A DNA stretch of 64,000 nt from Sorghum bicolor (lineage: Eukaryota; Streptophyta; Magnoliopsida; Poales; Poaceae): positions 50,305,262-50,369,261 of the forward strand of contig NC_012871.2 in the NCBI RefSeq assembly GCF_000003195.3, in the 5' to 3' direction. Below the pieces are notes generated by a model that saw only the letters and a list, made by a program, of their open reading frames with translations, was not told the origin of the DNA and did no database searches. The position numbers and the translations under genes were made by a program. This document shows, in pieces, positions 22,445 to 33,930 of this stretch (position 1 is its first letter; every line of letters begins with the position of its first letter).

Positions 22445-24500
22445 TGTATTTCCTCAACACGTGGTTAAGCTCAAGGCCGTCGAACTTTTCCTCCAGGCGC
22501 CGGACTGCTTTGCAGTATGCGTCCATCTTGGGATCATGGCAACTGGACTCTTTCATGACTTGGTCAATGATGAGTCTGGAGTCGCCTCGGACGTCAAGTC
22601 GCTTGATCCCGAGCTCGATCGCGATATGGAGACCATTGACAAGGGCCTCGTACTCCGCCGCGTTGTTTGAGGCGGGGAAGTGGAGTCGGATTGCATATCG
22701 CATCCTTACCCCGAGGGGTGAGATGAAGACGAGGCCAGTGCCGGCCCCAGTTTTCATCAAGGACCCGTCGAAGTACAATGTCTAGCATTCGTGCTGGATC
22801 TGAGGTGGTGGGAGTTGGGTCCCTGTCCACTCTACTACAAAATCCGCTAAAACTTGGGATTTTATAGCTTTGCAAGGCTCATAGGTGATCCCGTCACCCA
22901 TAAGCTCTATAGCCCATTTCGCAATTCTGCCATTAGCCTCACGGTTCTGAATCACTTCCCCCAGAGGGAAAGATGACACTACCGAGACCGGATGAGACTC
23001 AAAGTAATGGCGAAGTTTGCGTCGGGCTTGGACTACCGCATAGAGTAGCTTGTGGATTTGGGGGTATCGGGTCTTTGTGTCGGATAGTACTTCACTGATG
23101 AAGTACACCGGTCTTTGAACCGGCAAGGCGTGCCCTTCTTCCTTCCTTTCGACCACGATAGCTGCGTTGGCCACCTGATCGGTGGCTGCGACGTAGAGGA
23201 GCAACGGTTCCCCCTCGGTGGGGGGTACCAAAACGGGAGGGTTGGTGAGCAGAGCCTTGAGCTTGTCAAGGGCTTCCTGGGCCTCGGGGGTCCAGGAAAA
23301 GTGCTCGGATTTTCTAAGTAACCTATACAGAGGCAGTCCTTTCTCCCCGAGACGGGAGATGAAATGACTGAGGGAGGCTAGGCATCCCATGACTCTCTGT
23401 ACTCCCTTTAGGTTACGAATTGGGCCCATGTTTACGATGGCCGAGACCTTTTCAGGGTTGGCCTCGATCCCTCGCTCAGACACAATGAACCCGAGGAGCA
23501 TGCCTCGGGGGACCCCAAAAACGCATTTTTCGGGGTTCAGTCTGATTCCTTTTGCCCTGAGGCTTCGGAATGTTTTGTCCAGGTCGGCTACTAGGCCGCT
23601 TGCCTTCCTGGATTTGACAACAATGTCGTCTACGTAAGCCTCTACCGTTTTGCCTATGAGGTCCCCAAAGACCTGGAGCATACATCGCTGGTATGTAGCC
23701 CCACGTTTTTAAGGCCAAAAGGCATGGTTACGTAGCAAAACATCCCGAAAGGGGTGATGAAAGAAGTCACGAGCTGGTCGGACTCTTTCATCTTGATTTG
23801 GTGGTAGCCGGAATAAGCATCAAGAAAAGATAAAATTTCACATCCCGCAGTGGAGTCAACTATTAGATCTATACGAGGTAATGGAAAGGGATTCTTAGGA
23901 CATGCCTTATTTAAACTAGTATAGTCTACACACATCCTCCATTTCCCATTTTTCTTTTTAACTAGTACAGGGTTAGCTAACCACTCGGGATGGAATACCT
24001 TCTTGATGAATCCGGTCGCCAGCAACTTGTGGATCTCCTCCCCGATGGCCCGGCGCTTCTCCACGTCGAATCGGCGTAGGCGCTGCTTCACGGGCATGGA
24101 GCCGGCTCGGATGTCCAAGGAGTGCTCGACAACTTCCCTCGGTATGTCGGGCATGTCCGAGGGACTCCACGCAAATATGTCGACATTTGCGCGGAGAAAG
24201 TCGACGAGCACTGCTTCCTATTTGGGGTCGAGGCTAAAGCTGATCCTCAACGCCCTACCCTCAGAGGTCCCGGGGTCGAGGAAGACGAGCTTGGTCTCCT
24301 CCGCCGGCTCGAAGCTCCCGGCATGACGCTTGGAGTCGGGGATGTCCTGGTCACCGTCGCTGAGGCCGGTGAGGATAGACAGAGACTCAGCTATAGCCTC
24401 GGCCTTCTCGATGCACTCGACGTCGCACTGGTAGGCGTGTTAGCTGGTCGTGTTGACGGTGATGATGCCGTTCGGTCCCGGCATCTTAAGCTTGAGGTAG
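22371..24500 (-). pseudogene. reverse transcriptase and RNase H of the outer Tat element
   Basis: The RT starts just left of the inner insertion (YLKLKMPGPNG spans the target). It shows KNGKWRMCVDYTSLN, FLDAYSGYHQIKM, MPFGLKN and the catalytic [11 protein letters not shown]. Two breaks are seen. A lost G in a G-run near 23695 shifts the frame right after MPFGLKN, separating 24211-23654 from 23681-22782. A TAG at about 22780 sits where Trp or similar is expected before LYFDGSL, the start of an archaeal-type second RNase H domain (YFDGSLMKTGAGTG, NNAAEYEAL) typical of Tat elements. Both are point lesions, so decay is moderate. Confidence 0.88.
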
Positions 24501-25138
24501 TGTTGATGCAAAGGCTGATCTGCAAACACAAAGGGCTAATACCCGATTTAAACGTTAAGGCGTGCCAGCCGATTTGACCTTACTATCGGCAAAGGTGGTA
24601 ACTCGAATACTTTGGTCCCGACAACAGCGATGCGCCCGGATGTCACGGCCAAGAGGTATTCACGCGGAACTTGAGAACACGTCGAGCGTAAGTCGACGAA
24701 TCCCTAAGAACTCGTAATGAAAAGGAAAAAGTATTCGTCGTCGAAAAAGTAGATGCTTGGAATATGAGTAAAAACGTGTGTTTGATTGATTGATAGATCT
24801 CGATTACAAAGCCCTAGGGTCCATATTTACACAGAACCCGTATACAAAACGACTTGAATAACTAAGGAAAACATAAAACTATCCCCCCGTGACAAACTGG
24901 AACACCTCCACAAACCGATCGACAACTTCCAGACTCTCCCTCCATATCATCGGCAGACTCCCTTGTCGTAGCCATCGGCACAAACACATCATCACCTATG
25001 GACTTGGTCACGTTCAACCACTCCTCCATCGGCAACCATCCTCATCGGCAACTCATCCTGTAGATCAAACACTGCCGTCTTATCTTACCGACCTACACTT
25101 TACCAATCATGGACACGTGCCCAAAAATGGTGTCAACA
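24501..25138 (-). repeat. 3' LTR of the inner Tat element, with internal deletion
   Basis: It begins TGTTGATGCA and ends TGTCAACA. Relative to the other LTR it lacks about 55 bases between ATATTTA and ACACAGAACCC (junction near 24829), including the TATAAATA-like box of the minus strand. The rest differs by only a few substitutions and a small indel at about 24740. Confidence 0.92.
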
Positions 25139-25156
25139 CATGCCCCCCAATTTCGG
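25139..25156 (-). other. polypurine tract of the inner Tat element
   Basis: The minus strand reads AAATTGGGGGGCATG directly before the 3' LTR. Confidence 0.8.
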
Positions 25157-25630
25157 AGTATGAAATCATTAATGCTCCGAAATTCTCTGCAGTAATGATG
25201 CCTTTCCACAATTAATGCTCCCAATCCGGTAACCGACAGCCTTAATCTGAACAACTCTGATTTGATTCTTCCGCAGATTCCTCGAAATCCTCAACTTCCC
25301 AAACGGACATTTCCATTTTAGTCACGCATCGGCAATATTACTGTTACAAGGACTTGCCGATGGACTGATCAGGACGTCCATATCTTATCCTTCCAAACGG
25401 CTATCTCCACTTTACTCGCCCATCGGCAATATGACCGTTACAAGGCGCTACTGATGGACCGACCAGGAGATCCCACACAGTAAAATATCTCTGGATAATG
25501 ACCGCTTCCTGTCAAATCACCTGCACAATCCCTTGATTACCGTGCGAATAGTTACCATATCTACCTGAGTACCCTCGGATTTCACGGATACAGCGAAGAG
25601 ATAAGTCAAATTTGCCCTTGCCCTTTTTTC
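25157..25630. other. upstream region of the inner accessory gene
   Basis: No gene is seen. It carries two similar blocks of about 110 bases (25300-25365 and 25395-25470), each with GCATCGGCAATATxACxGTTACAAGG. It lies between the polypurine tract and the accessory-gene TATA box and could be its promoter region. Confidence 0.5.
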
Positions 25631-25631
25631 C

Positions 25632-25639
25632 TATAAATA
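25632..25639 (+). promoter_or_regulatory. TATA box of the inner accessory gene
   Basis: TATAAATA in TTCCTATAAATAGTTCC lies about 158 bases before the ATG at 25790 on the plus strand. Confidence 0.6.
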
Positions 25640-25789
25640 GTTCCTTCTCGGGTACTCCTTCTCCATCACATCATTCCACAACTCCAACTCCACTTTCCCG
25701 GCGGCGGCGCTGTTCAAGAGCTCCAAGATCTCCAACGAAGTCCCTTCTTCACGAACTCTGAAGCCCTCGATCATCCTCCTCGTGACAAG

Positions 25790-28700
25790 ATGGCCGTCAA
25801 CTTCATCGTTCCTGAGGTCAGTTCTTCACTCCATCTCTTGTACTTTTTCTCGCACCCCTATTCATCCGCAATCCATTTTACTGAACATTTTCTTTTTCTT
25901 TCTTTGTTTTTCTTTTACCTTCAAAACCATTAGGATTTGTCCAACAAAATTGTCATCCCCACCGATCAACCACACCTCCAATGCCTTGGCCCGTTAGGGG
26001 ATCCAGATCCAACCGACCTCATTAACGCAGAAACCATCAGAATCCCTTTTAGAGCCGAGAACTTTTCTTTGGATCTATGGAAGGATACTTTCTGTTCTTG
26101 GCCCAGTCCTACCATGGGATGGACGGATTGGTTTTTGAGGGTCAGCAACTCAAACGAAGTTCAGTGGGGCTAGAGAAAACTAGACCAATGCATCAGGTTG
26201 TCCATTGCCGATATGCATAGAAATGAATCATTGCTGATAGCTGCATCATATTTCTGGTCAGACACGCTCAACGCCTTTGTCTTTGGCCACGGCCCTGCTT
26301 CCCCTACTCTTGCTGATGTAGCTATGCTCACTGGCCTAGATGTATCTTCTGCCGATAGCACCCATTTTTTCGACACCAAGCCTAGTGCCAAGGTAGAAAC
26401 TCGTTCCATCGGTGGTTGGTCAGGGTATATTCAGAAATATAAACGAACTGGCCCTGTCAACATAAAGGAGAAGACCAGCTTTCTGAACATGTGGTTGGAC
26501 AAATTCGTGTTTTGCGGCCGATCGGCAGGACCAACCTCCGTCTATCTAGCAGCAGCAGAAAACTTAGCTAATGGTGGTCGATTTCCCCTCGGCCGATACC
26601 TGCTTGGTGCAGCCTACCACCTCCTTCACCAAGTAACTAGGAAACTCTTACTCGGCCAGTCTATCGGCAACTTGGGAGGTCCCTAGTGGTTCATCAACAT
26701 GTGGCTCAGTCTCCACATGCACAAGCGTCTTGAATTTGACCTTTTTGCACAGCGTTTTCCAAGGGACATAGCCGAGAACTATGAACTAGATGAAGAAGAA
26801 TCGGCAACACGCCCTCCCCTAAACTTCGGTGAAGCTGTCATAGTTTTACCTGGTACAGGGGGCAATGCAGACCAGGTCAGCCGATTCTTCCAAACCTTGT
26901 ATGAAGGCTTGACTAGAGAGGAGCGAGCATGGTTGGCTTATGACGATCTAGACACCATGTTTCCTCTAGTTTTCAACCCGTTCAATGATGCTCTTGACAC
27001 GGATCACGAAGTGAAGATAGCACTGGTCACTCCCAGAGCTATACCAGTGAATTTCTTTGGTAGTGGGAAAACCTCCATCCAGACCTATGAGTTTTATAAC
27101 CCATCGGCATTAGCTCGTCAATTAGCTTTCGGCCAGCTGCCGATTGCACTCTGTTATGCCGATGTGATAAAACCCAGGGAAACCATCACTAGCCTTCTTG
27201 AATGGATTCGAGTGGCCCAACTGCCATTAAGTGCCGATACAGATGTAGACCTGTCAGAATGGGTTCCAGCCGCCTTCATCACTCAGGCATACAAGCAATG
27301 GTGGGCAGAATGGAAGGAACATCTGTTCTGCAGATCGGCTCTTACGTATCGCGGCATGATCGACCCCACAAAGTTCCTGATGACACTGTAAGTATCTTCG
27401 AACCGATGTTTCAATTTTCTCATTTTTATTTCCATCGGCGATTTACCTTTGTATCATCTTGCAGGTTGACAACACCCCTCCATCGGTCAGCAGGAGTGGC
27501 AAACCGATTGACCTGTTTCCATCAGGCCCAATCTCCTCAATCGGCAACAACGCTCCTACCCTGGCCGCCATCATGCATCGAGGTGTACGCCTCAAGAAAG
27601 TCACCACTAGGAGGACTCAGATATCTCCATCGGTAGCTGCTTCTACCTTGGCACAGGCGTTCAAGGTATACTTTCAATTTTCATACCAATTTCACCCTTA
27701 TGTCTGTTGTACTTGCACTCACAAATCTCCCTTCCTGTATCAGCACACCAGCGCATCGGCAAGGACCAAAAGCAAAGGTGTCAATGCCCCCCAGTCCAGC
27801 CAGCAGAAGAGAAAAGGTGCCAAGAGTACCAGAGCACAAACAAAGTGCCAGAAAGTAGCAACTCCACCTCCTCCTCTGGTATCTCCAATCCCGGTGGAAT
27901 CTTCTCCTTCTTCTCCAGAAACACAGACACAGCAAGTACCATCTCTCCCTCCAATGCAAGAAGCACCGCAAGTAGAAGAACCCCAACCAGAAGAACCTCA
28001 ACCAGAAGTCCCTCAGCCAGAAGTCATATCAACTAATGTGCATGAACAAACTACCGATCCAGCAGGTCCCATTATAGCATCGGTGGTCTCTTCCATCCAG
28101 ACAAGCACTGCTCCTCCTCAAGGTAACACACTTCCCTATGAAATTATTACCGATGAACTTATTTCCTCTGTTCGTACAATTATTTCTGTTATTTTTCAGC
28201 TGACATAGTTCAATCGGCAGTCTCAGCCGATCAACCTGTGATTCCATCGGCATCTTCCAGTCAAAGGCAAGAGATCGCCTTGAAGCAAGTAAGCAATCCA
28301 GTCTCCATCAGTATTACTTATCAATATATGACCATGGAATGACTCACTTTATATCCTTTGCAGGAACAAGACTCTCCCGACAACCTCTTCTCCTTTGCCA
28401 TTGACGTCTCTGAAGATGAAGGTGAGGAAGCAAACTCCTCTCGAGCAGTTGGGGTTACATCGGCAGAGATCAGGGCAAGGCTGGAAGAACTGTCGGCTCT
28501 CCTTCATCAAGATACAGCCCAATTAGTTGATGACTCCGACCCGGCCAAGGCTTTATTCAAGACCCTGAGAGGCCAAATCCCCACCGATGCCGAAGAAATC
28601 CTTTTCCAAGCAGCACATCTAGAGAGTCGTCAACTGCAATACCAGAGGGCTGCCCGACGCCTTGCCGATAGAGCCGCTCAGACCCGGCTTTCTGAGGAGA

Positions 28701-29059
28701 TGATGAAAGAAAAGCTCCTGACCGATGAGAAGCACAAGAACATCGGCACCTTGAAGTCCTCAGGAGACGCGCTGAAACAGAAGATCTCTGATCTATCGGC
28801 AAAAAGAGAAGCCCTGCTGGCAGAACTCAAGCAAGTGGAGGATGCCCTATCCCAAGCTCAACAGGAAGAGAGTCAACTGCCAGAGACCATCAAGCTCCTT
28901 GAGCAAGAGCGAAATGCCCACGGTCGCAAAGCACTGCAGCTGAAGAAGAAATTGAAGCCGATAGAAGGTTCTGCCGATGAAGACGTCAAAGAGATAGAAG
29001 CAGACAACCAGATCCGCCTACGTGCCATATCCGCCATCCAAGCGCTGCTAAACATGTGA
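25790..29059 (+). pseudogene. plant-mobile-domain-like antisense accessory gene of the inner Tat element
   Basis: Exons read 25790-25816, 25934-27387, 27465-27665, 27744-28122, 28200-28288 and 28364-29059, with GT...AG introns. The first nine codons splice in frame. Exon 2 encodes a region resembling the plant mobile domain (PMD, aminotransferase-like): RLSIADMHRNESLLIAASYFWSD split by a nonsense codon, LADVAMLTGLDV, FINMWLSLHMHKRLEFDLF. Exon 4 is Pro/Glu-rich (PQPEEPQPEVPQPE). The last exon is a long coiled coil (about 28780-28950). TAG codons at 26171 and 26684 interrupt exon 2, both plausibly former Trp or similar. The exon 2 to exon 3 junction as I place it is one base out of frame. PMD proteins of plants act in gene silencing and transposon control; the role here is inferred only. 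Confidence 0.75.
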
Positions 29060-29216
29060 GCTCTTCGTCGGCAACATACCTGCTTCTCCCTGCTTTCCAG
29101 CTTTCTTGATATTTAGTCTAGCCGATAGGATTGTTATCGGCATCTTTTGAAACATTAAGTCCGGCCCCAAACATATTTCAATCCAGCCGATAGGAGTGTT
29201 ATCGGCATTTAAACTT
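29060..29216. terminator. convergent spacer with two GCCGATA hairpins
   Basis: AGCCGATAGGATTGTTATCGGCAT (29120-29142) and AGCCGATAGGAGTGTTATCGGCAT (29185-29207) each contain a 7-bp stem GCCGATA/TATCGGC. They lie exactly between the stop of the plus-strand accessory gene (29059) and the end of minus-strand pol (29217). The terminator role is inferred from this position. Confidence 0.35.
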
Positions 29217-30870
29217 TTATGCATCGATCCATATGCTGGGGTAGTATTTCTTTAGATATTTGCCATTTAATGCTCTGGGAAATTCAACTCCTTCGAGAGT
29301 TTCTAAAATGTAGGCATTACCAGGAGCCGATCGACTTATCCGATAGGGACCCTCCCAATTGGGAGACCACTTCCCAAACTTTGGACTTTTAGTCCCGATC
29401 GGTAAGATTAATTTCCATACTAAATCCCCATCGGCAAACTCCTTAGCTTTTACCTTCTTATCATACCATCTGGCAACTCTTTTCTTATTCTCTTCTATAC
29501 TCATCAAAGCCCTCAGCCGATGCCCTGCTAAATCATCCAACTCGTCTGTCATCAAAGTAGCATAATCATCGGCAGCCAATTGATCTTGAAAAGATAATCG
29601 CCTAGACCCAGCCTTAATTTCCCAAGGTAATACTGCATCATGCCCATACACCAATTGATAGGGTGAAACCTTGGTCGATCCATGACAAGCCATCCGGTAT
29701 GACCATAAAGCCTCGTTTAACAACGTGTGCCACCTTCTAGGATTTTCTTCAATCTTCCATTTAATAAGCTTAATAATTCCTTTGTTAGACGCCTCGGCCT
29801 GCCCATTAGCTTGAGCATAGTAAGGAGAAGAATTTAACACCTTAATCCCCATGCTGATTGCGAATTCATCAAACTCCCCTGATGTAAACATAGTGCCCTG
29901 ATCGGTAGTAATTGTTTGAGGAATCCCAAATCGGTAAATGATGTGCTCTTTCACAAAATCAATCATATTGGCCGATATAACTTTCTTCAAAGGAATAGCT
30001 TCAACCCATTTGGTGAAATAATCGGTGGCGACTAGAATAAACTTATGCCCTTTGCTAGATGGTGGATAAATCTGGCCGATCAAATCAATAGCCCATCCTC
30101 GGAACGGCCAAAGCTTTATAATAGGATTCATAGCCGATGCAGGCGCCCTTTGAATATTACCAAACTTTTGACATCCTTGACACCCTTTGAAATACTTAAA
30201 GCAATCCTCAAGTATAGTCGGCCAATAATATCCATTCCTCCTAATCATCCACTTCATCTTCAAAGTCGACTGATGTGCTCCACATACCCCTTCATGGATT
30301 TCTCCCATCAAACTTCTAGCTTCATCATCACCTAAGCATCGGAGAAGAATCCCATCAATAGTTCGGTAATACAATTCATCTTCGAGGAGCACATACTTGG
30401 TAGCTTGAAACCGAACCCGCCTTTCAACTTTCTTAGATGGATCCTTCAAATAATCAATGATTTCTTTTCTCCAATCATCGGCACCAATTGCCGATATCGT
30501 ACTAATCATAGGCTGATATCCCGAGGCATGCTGAGCCAATCGATTGGCCTCTTCATTATGCAGTCGAGGAACATACTCTAATCGGAAGTCTTTGAATTCC
30601 TTTAACAGTTGCATACTCCTTTCGTAATAAGTTATGAGAACTTCACTTCGGCATTCATAGCTTCCAGCCAATTGATTGATAACTAGCGTAGAATCCCCGA
30701 AGACCTCAACAGCATCAGCATGAACTTCTCTTAACAACTCTAATCCCTTTATTAAAGCTTGATACTCAGCCTGATTATTCGTCGACGTGGCAACAATCGG
30801 CGAGGAAAACTCATACTTCCTTCCCCGAGGGGAAATTAATACTATGCCGATTCCTGCCCCCGGTCACATG
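29217..30870 (-). CDS. RNase H end and complete integrase of the inner Tat element
   Basis: An open frame from about 30860 to 29217 (first Met at 30737). It begins in the second RNase H domain (NNQAEYQALIKG in the part upstream of the Met, then DAVEVFGDSTLVINQLAG). The integrase zinc finger (HEGVCGAHQS ... CQGCQKFG) follows, then the catalytic core with Asp in GWAIDLIGQIYP, Asp in TITTDQGTMF and Glu in NGQAEASNKG. After that come YQLVYGHDAVLP and a C-terminal domain (WEGPYRISRSAPGNAY). No stop interrupts it. It is separated from the RT frame by a shift near 30850, so the polyprotein is not continuous in this copy. Confidence 0.88.
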
Positions 30871-32449
30871 TGGATCCATCAAAGAAGAGCGTCCAAGGTA
30901 CAATTCCCAAAGTTTCCACTGCACCACAATGTTGTGTTACAAAATCGGCCATAATCTGACCCTTAACTGCCTTAGCCGATTCGTAACGCAGATCGAATTC
31001 CGACTGTGCCAAAATCCATTTACCGATCCTACCACTCATAATCGGCATAGACAGCATGTACCGGACCACATCATCCTTGCAAATAACAGTGCATTCAGCC
31101 GATAGCAAGTAGTGCCTCAACTTGATACAAGAGAAATATAGGCACAAGCATAGTTTCTCGATAGCCGAATACCTGGTCTCAGCATCAATCAGCCTCCTGC
31201 TTAAGTAATAAATCACACGTTCCTTCCCTTCAAATTCTTGAATTAAAGCCGAACTGATGACCATCCCATCGGTAGACAAATACAATCTGAAGGGCTTCCC
31301 TTGCTGAGGTGGAATTAAAACTGGAGGATTCACTAAATAGTTCTTGATTTCATCCAGAGCCAACTGTTGTTCCTTCCCCCAGACAAACTCTTGATCGGCC
31401 TTTAACTTCAGAAGAGGACTGAAAGCACGAATTTTACCAGACAAATTAGATATAAACCTTCTGATAAAATTTACCTTGCCGATCAAGGACTGGAGCTCGG
31501 TCTTGTTGGTAGGGGCCACTATCTTATTGATGGCATCAATAGATCTTCGACTGATTTCAATCCCCCTTTGGTGCACCATGAAACCAAGAAATTGTCCTGC
31601 CGATACACCAAATGCAGACTTATTGGGATTCATTTTCAAACCATGCTTCCTTGTGCACTCCAACACCTTTCGTAAATCGGCAAGATGCTTTGTGAAGTCT
31701 CCAGATTTTACCACCACATCATCAATATAAATCTCCACCAGCTTGCCGATGAACTCATGAAATATAAAATTCATGGCCCTTTGATAAGTAGCACCAGCAT
31801 TCTTTAAGCTGAAGGTCATGACTATCCACTCAAACAATCCAACATGACCAGGACATCTAAATGCGGTCTTTGGAATATCTTCTTCTATCATGAATATCTG
31901 ATTGTATCCTGCATTGCCATCCATAAAGCTAATAATCCGATGCCCAGCCGCAGCATCAACTAGCAGATCGGCAACTGGCCTTGGGTAGCCATCCATCGGT
32001 GTAGCTTTGTTGAGATTCCTGAAATCAATGCAGACTCGAAGCTTCCCGTTCTTCTTGTACACCGGAACAACATTGGAAATCCACTCGGCATACCGACACT
32101 GCCGAATAAATTTGGCTTCAATAAGTTTAGTTATTTCGGCCTTGATGTCAGGAAGAATAATTGGATTACATCGGCGAGCTGGCTGCTGATGTGGCCGAAA
32201 TCCAGACTTGATAGGCAACCGATGTTCAACAATCGATCGGTCCAAACCAGGCATCTCAGTATAATCCCAAGCAAAATAATCTTTATATTCCTTTAACAAA
32301 TCAGTCAATTGCTGCTTACACTCAGGACTTAACTTAGCACTAATAAAAGTAGGTCTAGGTTTATCACCACTACCTATATCTACTTCTACCAAATCATCGG
32401 CCGATGTGAACCCCTGGCCTAATTTTCCATCATCGGCGAACCTATCCAT
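30842..32449 (-). CDS. reverse transcriptase and RNase H of the inner Tat element
   Basis: 535 open codons from MDRFADDGK. The RT has NGKLRVCIDFRNLN, SFMDGNAGYNQIFM, MTFSLKNAGATYQRAM and the catalytic VEIYIDDVVVKS. The first RNase H-like domain follows (FRLYLSTDGMVISSAL, IYYLSRRL), and the start of the second one is cut off (TLFFDGSTCDRGQESA) by a frameshift near 30850. The upstream protease frame ends at 32449 in a run of five T bases (GGTTTTTAATGG). One more T would join both frames, so a single-base slip, or translational frameshifting, links them. Confidence 0.9.
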   Translation of the reverse strand: MDRFADDGKLGQGFTSADDLVEVDIGSGDKPRPTFISAKLSPECKQQLTDLLKEYKDYFAWDYTEMPGLDRSIVEHRLPIKSGFRPHQQPARRCNPIILPDIKAEITKLIEAKFIRQCRYAEWISNVVPVYKKNGKLRVCIDFRNLNKATPMDGYPRPVADLLVDAAAGHRIISFMDGNAGYNQIFMIEEDIPKTAFRCPGHVGLFEWIVMTFSLKNAGATYQRAMNFIFHEFIGKLVEIYIDDVVVKSGDFTKHLADLRKVLECTRKHGLKMNPNKSAFGVSAGQFLGFMVHQRGIEISRRSIDAINKIVAPTNKTELQSLIGKVNFIRRFISNLSGKIRAFSPLLKLKADQEFVWGKEQQLALDEIKNYLVNPPVLIPPQQGKPFRLYLSTDGMVISSALIQEFEGKERVIYYLSRRLIDAETRYSAIEKLCLCLYFSCIKLRHYLLSAECTVICKDDVVRYMLSMPIMSGRIGKWILAQSEFDLRYESAKAVKGQIMADFVTQHCGAVETLGIVPWTLFFDGSTCDRGQESA

Positions 32450-33912
32450 TAAAAACCATCTTCAGAACCGACTGCTTGGATCGGTGGAATTTCATAATCG
32501 GCAACCTTGAGAAAATCCTTTTCCCAAGCTTCTCCTGAAATACACCTAGTCCTTTCATAGGTGTCTGCCTCTGCCGATGCGATGACATAAGAAGAGTCTC
32601 CCGGGACAATTTCAATCTTATCACCTACCCACTGGACCAAGCATTGGTGCATTGTAGACGGGATGCAACAATTGGCATGAATCCAATCTCTTCCCAACAG
32701 TAAATTGTAAGCACCCTTTCCACTGATCACGAAGAAGGTTGTCGGCAAGGTTTTACTGTCGATGGTCAACTCTACGCATATTGCCTCCTTGACTGGAGAC
32801 ACATTCCCTTCAAAGTCTTTAAGCATCATATCGGTCTTGGTTAGATCCTGATCCCCTTTCCCAAGCTTCCGATACACTGCATACGGCATGATGTTGATAG
32901 CAGCCCCACCATCCATTAGAATCTTGGTCATCGGCTGCCCATCAACCCTTCCTTTGACAAACAGAGCCTTGAGATGTTGCCTTTCATCATCGGCAGGCTT
33001 CTCGAAGATAGCTGTCATCGGATCCAGAGCCAATTGAGCTATTTGGTCAGAGAATTCTACCTCATCATCACTGGATGGCGTGAGGAACTCCATCGGCAAC
33101 ATAAAGACCATGTTGACATCTGTCGATGGACTTTTCCCCTTAGGATCTGGTTGTTGCTGATCCCCAGACTGTCCAGAGTTCTCCCCCTTGCTCAACTCTT
33201 CTCGCCTTTCACGCTGCAGTCTTCTCTTCTGAGTCCTGGTCAACCCCTCCGGACACCATGGAGAAAGTTGCCGCTGCCCTACCGATGGGCGGCGATTTTC
33301 TCCTGACTCCATTCGGTAAGTATTGGCATCTCGGCAGAAGATGAACTCAACGGAAACCCGTGCATTAGCCATCTCTTCGAGTTCTTCCTGGTTCTTGGGA
33401 AAATATTCAACACGATCCCCAAGCCTGTCATGCACACTGAGCCTGCCCCCCAGCCGATCATGAACGGATGCTCTTCCCCTAATCGGTCCATCAAACCGCC
33501 GATCATTATCACGATAGTACCGATCGGACCTGTCATACCGGTCATAACCGTTGCACTCAGGACAATCTCTGACAGTGGGGAGTTTGATATTTTCCTCCCA
33601 ACAATGAATGAAGAACGGGCAATTCCAGTGGTCCCTATGCCGATTCCACTCCTGTCGGTGTCTTTCCTCTTCCCGACGATAATCCTCTTGCTGGCACCGA
33701 TATCGATCTTCACGTTGCTGCCAAGTCTCTCGGGGCCTCCTGTGAGTTATCACAATGCCGGATCGGGGAGGCCTTCCTGAGTTAGCTCCCTCCTGGATCA
33801 AGCCTTTCCCTTTCGCATCGGTAGTAGTGATTTGATGCTGAGGATCCACCGATGCACTTCTTTCAGCTGCTTCTGACGTTAAGACCTTGGCCTTTCCCTT
33901 CGCATCTAGCAT
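32449..33912 (-). CDS. gag-pol linker and protease of the inner Tat element
   Basis: 487 codons. The first 200 are highly charged and rich in Arg/Asp/Tyr (RYRCQQEDYRREEERHRQ, YDRYDRSDRYYRDNDRR). They include a PEGLTRTQKRRLQRERREE segment common in this lineage. The aspartic protease has the Tat-type active site KILMDGGAAINIMPY, with LLLGRDWIHANCCIPSTMHQ as its second flank. It is in the same frame as the preceding gag piece, separated by a single TAA at 33931-33933. Gag and pol therefore appear to be divided by one in-frame stop. Confidence 0.85.
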   Translation of the reverse strand: MLDAKGKAKVLTSEAAERSASVDPQHQITTTDAKGKGLIQEGANSGRPPRSGIVITHRRPRETWQQREDRYRCQQEDYRREEERHRQEWNRHRDHWNCPFFIHCWEENIKLPTVRDCPECNGYDRYDRSDRYYRDNDRRFDGPIRGRASVHDRLGGRLSVHDRLGDRVEYFPKNQEELEEMANARVSVEFIFCRDANTYRMESGENRRPSVGQRQLSPWCPEGLTRTQKRRLQRERREELSKGENSGQSGDQQQPDPKGKSPSTDVNMVFMLPMEFLTPSSDDEVEFSDQIAQLALDPMTAIFEKPADDERQHLKALFVKGRVDGQPMTKILMDGGAAINIMPYAVYRKLGKGDQDLTKTDMMLKDFEGNVSPVKEAICVELTIDSKTLPTTFFVISGKGAYNLLLGRDWIHANCCIPSTMHQCLVQWVGDKIEIVPGDSSYVIASAEADTYERTRCISGEAWEKDFLKVADYEIPPIQAVGSEDGF

Positions 33913-33930
33913 GTTTGTCCGGAAAGGATG

